Virus record (IMG/VR): IMGVR_UViG_3300035112_000003
Span: 1-64,000 of that record
Direction: 5' to 3' (one strand)
Origin: a virus
DNA length: 64,000 nucleotides
The notes below the pieces were generated by a model that ran no database searches, had not been told where the DNA came from, and saw only the letters and a list, made by a program, of their open reading frames with translations. This document shows, one piece after another, positions 58,762 to 64,000 of the stretch. Position numbers and translations under genes: made by a program. The stretch's first letter is position 1; the number at the start of each line of letters is the position of its first letter.

Positions 58762-59128
58762 AGACACACAATTACCGGCTGAGGATAAGCCAAGCCCTCT
58801 GATAACCGATCTGCTACCAGCGCAAGAAGTACACAACTTGTACATGCAGGAAATGAAAATTTCAAGCGAACTAAATAAAGAGATAAAAAAAGTTCGCGAA
58901 TACCTGTTTGATAATTTCGGCGAGTTCTCGGAAGCCAAAATACTTTCTTATCAAAACGGAGAAAAGCACACTGTAGATTTGGTTAAAATTGTTGTCACCG
59001 AATACACCACCAAGCTGCACAGGGCTACGGAGTATTTGAATTTGTTATTATCTGCGCAGCTATGCGATTTAAAAGCCCCAGATCATTTAATTAACGAAAT
59101 AAAAACATTTTTGGATGGAACAAAATAA
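58751..59128 (+). CDS. Hypothetical helical protein
   Basis: A 125-residue helical protein (VHNLYMQEMKISSELNKEIKKVREYLFDNFGEFSEAKIL ... TKLHRATEYLNLLLSAQ). It may form a coiled coil. Overlaps the next gene by 14 bases. Confidence 0.5.
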   Translation: MVDKDTQLPAEDKPSPLITDLLPAQEVHNLYMQEMKISSELNKEIKKVREYLFDNFGEFSEAKILSYQNGEKHTVDLVKIVVTEYTTKLHRATEYLNLLLSAQLCDLKAPDHLINEIKTFLDGTK

Positions 59129-59609
59129 AAATGGCATTTACCAAGTAAGCGAAAACCCATTGGAAACAAGTGGCCGACCTGCGTCACTATACTTCACAAG
59201 CAAATTTGCAGACGAAGTAGGAAGTGAATTTATTGCAGATTTCGAAAACCCGATCAACGCCCGGTTGGTCTGTAAGAGATTAAATGACTACAAATACCTA
59301 CAGGCGAAATGCGACAGGTATGAGAAAGCATTGAAAGATATAGCTAAACAGCACAAGATCGACGAAATGGATGCTAACGATTGCGATGGCGATATTTCTG
59401 AAGGATATGATGCTATTATCAATGTTGCCCGCGAAGCCCTATCCGCAGGGGAAGGGGGGAAGGAGGTGGAGACAAAAAGAGTTCAACCAGATTTAGGTAA
59501 TTGTCAACGATGCGGCATAACACCCGCCACTACTACATATAGCGATCTTAAAGTATGCGCTCATTGTGACAAAATGCTTAATGATGAATTTGAACGTGAA
59601 TATCAGTAA
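59115..59609 (+). CDS. Hypothetical protein with C-terminal zinc ribbon
   Basis: A 164-residue protein. The N-terminal part is alpha-beta (YFTSKFADEVGSEFIADFENPINARLVCKRLNDYKYLQ), and the C-terminus has CQRCGITPATTTYSDLKVCAHCDK, a zinc ribbon. Function unknown; may bind nucleic acid. Confidence 0.55.
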   Translation: MEQNKNGIYQVSENPLETSGRPASLYFTSKFADEVGSEFIADFENPINARLVCKRLNDYKYLQAKCDRYEKALKDIAKQHKIDEMDANDCDGDISEGYDAIINVAREALSAGEGGKEVETKRVQPDLGNCQRCGITPATTTYSDLKVCAHCDKMLNDEFEREYQ

Positions 59610-59630
59610 AACCAAAACGGAGAATAAACA

Positions 59631-59978
59631 ATGAACATAGGGCACGAAAAGGCATTAGCCGAAATGATGCAACTCAATGAGATTGGTGTCAGGCTGGTTC
59701 TAAAAGAAATGCTTAAGGCCGGGAAAATTGCATTCCCCTTATTAGCACAGGAATATGTTCAGTATCTGGAAGGATGCAATACCGAAAAGGAACACACAAT
59801 ATCAACTCTTTCTTTGCATCTTGGATTAGTTGCCGGTTCTGACAAATCACCATTTGCTAAAGATAGCCGTAAATATTTATTCGAGAAAGGATTGTATACC
59901 GGAAATGATGGATCGATTTTCGGCAAACAATTGGAGGATGAATTTGGAACCACTAACCAGTTAAACAATGGACAATGA
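59631..59978 (+). CDS. Hypothetical protein
   Basis: A 115-residue protein (EKALAEMMQLNEIGVRLVLKEMLKAGKIAFPLLAQEYVQY ...), helical, with a Ser/Gly-rich second half. Overlaps the next gene by four bases. Family unknown. Confidence 0.5.
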   Translation: MNIGHEKALAEMMQLNEIGVRLVLKEMLKAGKIAFPLLAQEYVQYLEGCNTEKEHTISTLSLHLGLVAGSDKSPFAKDSRKYLFEKGLYTGNDGSIFGKQLEDEFGTTNQLNNGQ

Positions 59979-60226
59979 GTAAAGGTCACGGCATACGAAA
60001 AATTCAAGCCACGCTAATGAAATTGGATGCACAAGCCGATTATGATGTAGTTAAGGCAATCTGCAAGGCTAAAGGCTTCCCGATTGTGATTCCTAAAGGA
60101 GATTCAGCTTGGAAGATAGAAGACGCTACCGCTGAAATGATAAAGTCGTTGCCGGTTGATCAGCAAATATACCTACGGAAAGGATTAAGTTATTACGTTT
60201 CGCTAATTCGCTCAAACAATAAATAA
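59975..60226 (+). CDS. Hypothetical basic protein, last gene of the operon
   Basis: An 83-residue basic helical protein (GHGIRKIQATLMKLDAQADYDVVKAICKAKGFPIVIP). Small alpha-beta phage protein, function unknown. Followed by a terminator 10 bases after the stop. Confidence 0.5.
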   Translation: MSKGHGIRKIQATLMKLDAQADYDVVKAICKAKGFPIVIPKGDSAWKIEDATAEMIKSLPVDQQIYLRKGLSYYVSLIRSNNK

Positions 60227-60236
60227 CGGGAATCAA

Positions 60237-60270
60237 AAAGCTCTGGATTATTGTCCGGAGCTTTCGTTTT
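60237..60270 (+). terminator. Terminator of the right-hand plus operon
   Basis: AAAGCTC pairs with GAGCTTT, extended by an inner TCC/GGA stem across one mismatch, then CGTTTT. It ends the plus-strand operon before the converging HNH gene. Confidence 0.8.
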
Positions 60271-60322
60271 CAAATCGCCTGTCTGGTTTAGAAGTTAGAT
60301 GCCATCTGATATCGCATGCAGC

Positions 60323-60925
60323 TTATTTAATATAACTCCAGCTACGCCCACTAATTACATTCCATATAGTTCTTTTTTTTAATCTTAATAACTCGGAAAT
60401 TTTATGCGGCGTGGTGCCGGAATAGTATAACTCTCTGATTTTAATCACGTCATCGTGAGTGAGTTTTATAACACTATGCCTTCTTTTTATAAATATATCA
60501 ATAACATTGTCCTTTTGTGTTCCTAAGAAAAGATGATCTGGATTACAACATGGGGGATTATCACATTTATGAAGAACATTATAGCCACCTATATCGCCTT
60601 TGTAATATTGATATGAATATCGATGAGTGCGCCAGGTTTTATTATCTATGGCAAACGTCCCATATCCATATCCCAATCTAATGCCTTGCCACTCCCAACA
60701 ACCATCATCATTAATCTTTATATTTTTTAAAAATAATGAATGGGTATTTCTTTCCTTGCGTCCCCTCCTTATATCAACTCCATTCATTTCCAATATCTTT
60801 TTTATTGTTTTTTTAGTTGACTTATATTTGCTGGCTATTTCGGCAAGGGAATTACCGTTATTATATAAATCTACTATTTTCGGGTGTTTATTAAGTTCAA
60901 CTATTAATGTCATTTTCCGTTTCAT
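60323..60925 (-). CDS. HNH homing endonuclease with N-terminal HTH
   Basis: A 200-residue protein. The N-terminal HTH (HPKIVDLYNNGNSLAEIASKYKSTKKTIKKILEMNGV) is followed by an HNH_3 nuclease (HRYSYQYYKGDIGGYNVLHKCDNPPCCNPDHLFLGTQKDN) and a C-terminal HTH (THDDVIKIRELYYSGTTPHKISELLRLKKRTIWNVI). The HNH His and Asn residues are visible. It lies alone between converging operons, as expected for a mobile endonuclease. Confidence 0.85.
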   Translation of the reverse strand: MKRKMTLIVELNKHPKIVDLYNNGNSLAEIASKYKSTKKTIKKILEMNGVDIRRGRKERNTHSLFLKNIKINDDGCWEWQGIRLGYGYGTFAIDNKTWRTHRYSYQYYKGDIGGYNVLHKCDNPPCCNPDHLFLGTQKDNVIDIFIKRRHSVIKLTHDDVIKIRELYYSGTTPHKISELLRLKKRTIWNVISGRSWSYIK

Positions 60926-60950
60926 TTTTATTTATTTTGATACATAGTAT

Positions 60951-61289
60951 TTATTCCTCCTTTTGTTGTTTTGGGTTTAATTCTAATTCTTTAAGTAGAT
61001 TACCTATACTTAATAACGCAAACATTGGAGGATAGTTATTCGCTTTTGCCTGTTCAATACATTCGTTTATTCCTGCTTTAAATTTTAACCATTTATCCAT
61101 TGGGAAGGCTTCTATTTCAAGGGTGTTTTTTATTTTAAACCTTTGGTTATCCTCTTTCCACCCAAATACTTCACCTATTTTTGCACCAATTTCAAGCTCC
61201 CCACGGCCTTTATAAGCGTTTATATATTTATCAAAATTCGGCTCACCGAACGCTTCATATGTACTTTCAAATTCAGTTATAAATCTCAT
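60951..61289 (-). CDS. Hypothetical protein
   Basis: A 112-residue acidic protein (KYINAYKGRGELEIGAKIGEVFGWKEDNQRFKIKNTLEIEAFPMDKW). Similar small proteins occur in Bacteroidota phages. Function unknown. Confidence 0.5.
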   Translation of the reverse strand: MRFITEFESTYEAFGEPNFDKYINAYKGRGELEIGAKIGEVFGWKEDNQRFKIKNTLEIEAFPMDKWLKFKAGINECIEQAKANNYPPMFALLSIGNLLKELELNPKQQKEE

Positions 61290-61300
61290 TGATATTAAAT

Positions 61301-61498
61301 TTATTTAGTTTTAAGAATAGCTATAGCTTGCTCAAGTTCATCCCTGAATTGTTCCATGTTAGGATATACGCTTTTTATTGGGGGCGGCCCCTTGTATCCA
61401 GGTAGGTGCTTGTACTTCTGTTCTTCCATTTTACTAGACATTATAAGTAGGTTCTGGCGCTCTAATTCTTTTTCAAGATGGGCTATTACCAAAAGCAT
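61301..61498 (-). CDS. Hypothetical helical protein
   Basis: A 65-residue helical protein (VIAHLEKELERQNLLIMSSK ... NMEQFRDELEQAIAILK) with a central Pro/Gly/Lys segment (KYKHLPGYKGPPPIK). It overlaps the next upstream gene by 26 bases. Family unknown. Confidence 0.5.
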   Translation of the reverse strand: MLLVIAHLEKELERQNLLIMSSKMEEQKYKHLPGYKGPPPIKSVYPNMEQFRDELEQAIAILKTK

Positions 61499-61634
61499 CG
61501 TAGTCTATTATTTTAAGGTTAGTTTTTATATAAAACGGGTTCATGTTCATCCATCTTTCATGCTTTTTGTTTTCGCATTTAAAAAGGAGCTTTGATAGCT
61601 GATGGTAAACTATATCTCCTACTCTTATGTTCAT
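61473..61634 (-). CDS. 53-residue protein
   Basis: ATG at 61634 coupled by ATGA to the upstream gene; stop at 61475-61473. The sequence starts MNIRVGDIVYHQLSKLLFKC and is basic, with an SH3-like start. It fills an otherwise empty 130-base gap, which supports it. Confidence 0.6.
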   Translation of the reverse strand: MNIRVGDIVYHQLSKLLFKCENKKHERWMNMNPFYIKTNLKIIDYDAFGNSPS

Positions 61635-62023
61635 TTATGATCCTTCAGGTTTAATTCAAGTATAATAAATTTTCCCTCTTGACCTTGTAACTCCACCAAA
61701 AGATCATGATTACCAATTTTAAGTACTGTATCGTAATCGGTTCCTGAAGTCCATGAGCTATATTGATATGAGCTTGCTTCATATTCAGCAGTCGCATAGC
61801 CGGATATTTTCTTAAGCCATTCTTCTGTCATCTCGTTTTTAGTGCACCGCTTATCTGACAACCAATAAGATACCTGAACGGATATATTGTTTACAGATTG
61901 AATTGCTTCCCGGAAACGTCCAACGAGATCAATTTTATACCCATCTTCTTGAATTAATTTTATAGTAGGGAAGCTATCGGCGTATCCTTTCTCAATAATC
62001 CCTGATAATGTTATTTTATACAT
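61631..62023 (-). CDS. Hypothetical protein
   Basis: A 130-residue alpha-beta protein (YKITLSGIIEKGYADSFPTIKLIQEDGYKIDLVGRFREAIQSVNN ... DTVLKIGNHDLLVELQGQEGKFIILELNL). Found in Bacteroidota phages by impression only. Overlaps the upstream gene by 13 bases. Confidence 0.5.
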   Translation of the reverse strand: MYKITLSGIIEKGYADSFPTIKLIQEDGYKIDLVGRFREAIQSVNNISVQVSYWLSDKRCTKNEMTEEWLKKISGYATAEYEASSYQYSSWTSGTDYDTVLKIGNHDLLVELQGQEGKFIILELNLKDHK

Positions 62024-62238
62024 GTTAATTGTTTTGGTTGAATGATTTCAAATTCTGTTTCCTCTGAAGACATGTTTGGATACCTTGGTATATTCGTAAC
62101 ATTCGGGATTCCATCACGCATATACTCAACTATTAAAACGCCAGTTTCTTCAATTAATCCGATTTTAGTTACAGTAGCAAGAAAGAAGTAACCTTTCAAT
62201 GCTCCTATCTGCCAATCTGATAAAGTTTTTATTATCAT
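62011..62238 (-). CDS. Hypothetical beta protein
   Basis: A 75-residue beta-rich protein (DWQIGALKGYFFLATVTKIGLIEETGVLIVEYM). Family unknown. Confidence 0.5.
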   Translation of the reverse strand: MIIKTLSDWQIGALKGYFFLATVTKIGLIEETGVLIVEYMRDGIPNVTNIPRYPNMSSEETEFEIIQPKQLTCIK

Positions 62239-62241
62239 AAA

Positions 62242-62586
62242 TTAAGGCTTATTGATTACTTCTAGTTCTATGCCTTCTTCTCTAAGAAGAGTTTCGATGG
62301 CATTTAATTTTGCTTCGGGAGTAGTATCCTCGTCATCGTTTATATTAATTGCTGATACAACAAACGAACTTTCGAATAGCGGCACCGATGTTTCACATTC
62401 GGATGGTTCACCCCGCTCAAACAACTCATTATCTGGGATGCCACATTGTTTCCCAAATTGTCCTAAACAACACATAAACCCCTTATTATTAAGCAATGCT
62501 GTTTCGCCATCACCAAGTGAATTCCCTCCGTCCATTCCACATCTCCATTTAGAATAATCAAGTATTAGTTTCTTTGGCTTGCCCAT
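62242..62586 (-). CDS. Hypothetical protein
   Basis: A 114-residue acidic protein (LILDYSKWRCGMDGGNSLGDGETALLNNKGFMCCLGQFGKQCG), with four Cys near the N-terminus that may bind metal. I recall related small proteins from phages of several hosts without assigned function. Confidence 0.5.
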   Translation of the reverse strand: MGKPKKLILDYSKWRCGMDGGNSLGDGETALLNNKGFMCCLGQFGKQCGIPDNELFERGEPSECETSVPLFESSFVVSAININDDEDTTPEAKLNAIETLLREEGIELEVINKP

Positions 62587-62594
62587 GTTGTTTT

Positions 62595-62933
62595 TTATTT
62601 ATTTCGTTTTACATTCATTGCCTTAGCCAACGAATCTATTATGCGTACATATTTATTAAAAGAATCAATACACCTATTTGCGCGCAATCTATATCTTTCA
62701 TTGGTGGTCTGATAATATAAAACTTCGTTTTCGTATTTCTTTATATTGAAGCTATCTCTTTTGCCCACAACTGATAAGACTAAATTATACCTAGCCATTG
62801 CGTCTGAAGCTTTTAATGCAGCAGAAGAAGTTGAAACAGCAGGTGTATCAGTGGCATTATTAACTTCAGTTATTGGCTTATTAGCCGGATATTTACACGC
62901 ATATAAGAAACAAAAAATCAGGATATACTTCAT
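62595..62933 (-). CDS. Putative lipoprotein
   Basis: A 112-residue protein with a short leader MKYILIFCFLYACK ending in a lipobox-type Cys (residue 13), then a polar linker and a helical charged C-terminus (YENEVLYYQTTNERYRLRANRCIDSFNKYV). Membrane-attached, function unknown. It is another exported phage product far from the first cluster. Confidence 0.6.
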   Translation of the reverse strand: MKYILIFCFLYACKYPANKPITEVNNATDTPAVSTSSAALKASDAMARYNLVLSVVGKRDSFNIKKYENEVLYYQTTNERYRLRANRCIDSFNKYVRIIDSLAKAMNVKRNK

Positions 62934-62956
62934 ATTTTTATTTATTTTGAATAATG

Positions 62957-63382
62957 TTATTTAGTGGGTTTTTCAAGTATAAATCTGTGGCCGCAATCGG
63001 GACAAGTTACTAGCTCACCCTCAATAATTGTTTCTCGCTCAACCGCTTCTCCATCCTCCATAAACAATACCCATCTATCTTCAATATCTTCTCCTTGCGC
63101 CATTAATGCCCCGGTAAGTCCGAATTCCGGGTATTCTTTTTTCATTAACTGTATGACTAAGTTAACTTTATCTACTAAATCATATGTTTTTTCTGAGCCA
63201 TCCCATCGAATACCGGAAAAGTCGTCTAGTAATTGTAAGTCTATGTAAGTAAGTCCATTAGTGCCCCATTCTGGATGCTTACGACAATCTTCACCTAAAT
63301 AACTTTTAATTTTCGATAATTGCGAAGCAGTTAATTCTTTTGTAAATTTAAGTTCTCCTTTAAAAGTTGTTGTATAGCCCAT
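62957..63382 (-). CDS. Hypothetical protein with C-terminal zinc ribbon
   Basis: A 141-residue protein with MGYTTTFKGELKFTKELTASQLSKIKSYLGED at the start, a conserved-looking DLQLLDDFSGIRWDGSEKTYDL segment and a CPDCGHRFIL end. A family that is common in phages and of unknown function; the single CxxC may form half of a zinc site. Confidence 0.6.
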   Translation of the reverse strand: MGYTTTFKGELKFTKELTASQLSKIKSYLGEDCRKHPEWGTNGLTYIDLQLLDDFSGIRWDGSEKTYDLVDKVNLVIQLMKKEYPEFGLTGALMAQGEDIEDRWVLFMEDGEAVERETIIEGELVTCPDCGHRFILEKPTK

Positions 63383-63402
63383 ATTTATGATTTTATAATT
63401 AT

Positions 63403-64000
63403 TTATCCTTTAAGTTTTTCTTTTGTAAGCTTCTGAATTTCTTCAAGAAGCCCCTCGTTATCTTTAAGAAGTTGTTTGGCGGCATCTTTCCCTTGACCTA
63501 ACTTACTGTCGTTGTAGCTATACCAAGCACCGGCCTTTTTAATTACGCCTAGATTAGAAGCTATTTCAACAAGTTCGCCTATCTTATCAATTCCTTCCCC
63601 AAAGATTATATCATATTCGCAGTTTTTGAATGGGGGAGCCACTTTATTCTTGACTACTTTAACTTTCACGCGATTCCCAATAGCTTCATCCCCGTCTTTT
63701 ATTTGGGCCATCTTACGCACATCTAAACGCACAGATGAATAGAACTTTAAGGCATTCCCGCCAGTAGTAATTTCCTGTGGCTGATAAGGATTTCCAATTG
63801 TGGCGCGAAGTTGGTTAATGAAAATACAAATTGTATTAGTCTTTGAAATAGTACCGGTTAATTTCCTGCATGCCTGCGACATAAGGCGGGCCTGTAGTCC
63901 CATTTTTGAGTCGCCCATTTCGCCTTCCAATTCAGCTTTTGGTACCAACGCAGCTACCGAGTCGATCACTACAATAGCGAATGCTCCACTAACAATCAAT
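63403..64000 (-). CDS. recA: RecA recombinase, 3' part
   Basis: The last 199 codons or so of recA; the 5' end lies beyond the right edge of the window. The segment begins in the ATPase core ([41 protein letters not shown]), includes [12 protein letters not shown] and the [19 protein letters not shown]2 loop, and ends in the C-terminal domain. RecA drives strand exchange in phage recombination and repair. The first in-frame TTG seen here is not the true start. Confidence 0.95.
   Translation of the reverse strand, partial: LIVSGAFAIVVIDSVAALVPKAELEGEMGDSKMGLQARLMSQACRKLTGTISKTNTICIFINQLRATIGNPYQPQEITTGGNALKFYSSVRLDVRKMAQIKDGDEAIGNRVKVKVVKNKVAPPFKNCEYDIIFGEGIDKIGELVEIASNLGVIKKAGAWYSYNDSKLGQGKDAAKQLLKDNEGLLEEIQKLTKEKLKG

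Noticed and set aside
1-64000. CRISPR array, insertion sequence, reverse transcriptase or toxin-antitoxin pair
   Set aside because: No regularly spaced repeats with spacers, transposase motifs, YxDD motif or recognisable toxin pair were seen on either strand.

Overview
The window is most likely part of a double-stranded DNA podovirus genome infecting a member of the Bacteroidota. It is about 60% A+T and almost entirely coding. Genes are short, tightly packed and often overlap by ATGA or TAATG. No tRNA, rRNA, integrase, transposase or CRISPR array was seen. The structural genes (a TerL with an N-terminal WFFNNG / ITGKNYFYLNWW signature, a large portal, a ~480-residue capsid protein, ring-type proteins, a 1292-residue muzzle-like protein and giant internal proteins) have the order and sizes of the crAss-like (Crassvirales) and related podovirus lineage. 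This is a recognition from memory, not a search. The host assignment rests on three things. Promoters have the Bacteroidota pattern (TTTG, 19-20 bp, TAnnTTTG). The exported proteins have Bacteroidota-style leaders and lipoboxes, one with an SPVKF-type beta domain. Shine-Dalgarno sequences are mostly absent.

Layout. (1) 1-5700, plus strand: a probably early block of very small proteins driven by two near-identical promoters. It contains an HTH protein, many one-helix membrane peptides, an ECF-type sigma factor behind a leader that can fold as an attenuator, and then a run of secreted and lipoprotein genes. (2) 5836-8633, minus strand: a lysis module (endolysin, holin-like membrane proteins, a long coiled-coil spanin-like protein) with a homing endonuclease inside it and a small HTH protein at its head. 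(3) 8743-43416, minus strand: virion genes. From promoter-distal to proximal these are holin-like and membrane proteins, an anchored fibre, a pectate-lyase-fold tail spike with a Sec-type leader, tail proteins, a transglycosylase-like protein, a 1775-residue internal protein carrying a histidine-phosphatase-like domain, cargo and muzzle proteins, ring proteins, a GroES homologue, capsid, scaffold, portal and large terminase. (4) 42607-48168: a glycan-type island of three glycosyltransferase genes (one a DUF5672-GT9 fusion) and two methyltransferases, interrupted by a single plus-strand gene with its own terminator. (5) 48165-56224, minus strand: small early/middle genes and the replication core. 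This includes SSB, a DnaC-like AAA+ helicase loader and a replication initiator with two triplets of 12-bp-spaced CATATG repeats inside its coding sequence, followed by Fis-like, winged-helix, Lar-like, YopX-like and XRE-type proteins. (6) 56309-60226, plus strand: an early operon divergent from the XRE gene. (7) 60323-64000, minus strand: an HNH homing endonuclease, small proteins and the 3' part of recA, which runs off the right edge.

How it fits together. The XRE protein and the divergent promoter at 56257-56288 look like an early control point. The initiator, loader, SSB and RecA form the visible replication/recombination set; polymerase, primase and replicative helicase must lie outside the window if present. 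The ECF sigma factor is a candidate for redirecting host RNA polymerase, since no phage RNA polymerase is visible here. Four or five homing endonucleases of at least three families have invaded the lysis, tail, packaging and right-hand regions. The most unusual points are the sigma factor with its attenuator-like leader, the in-gene iterons, the glycosyltransferase/methyltransferase island, the leader-bearing tail spike, the phage GroES, the phosphatase domain in a virion protein, and a structured RNA leader with interleaved stems at 41749-41857.
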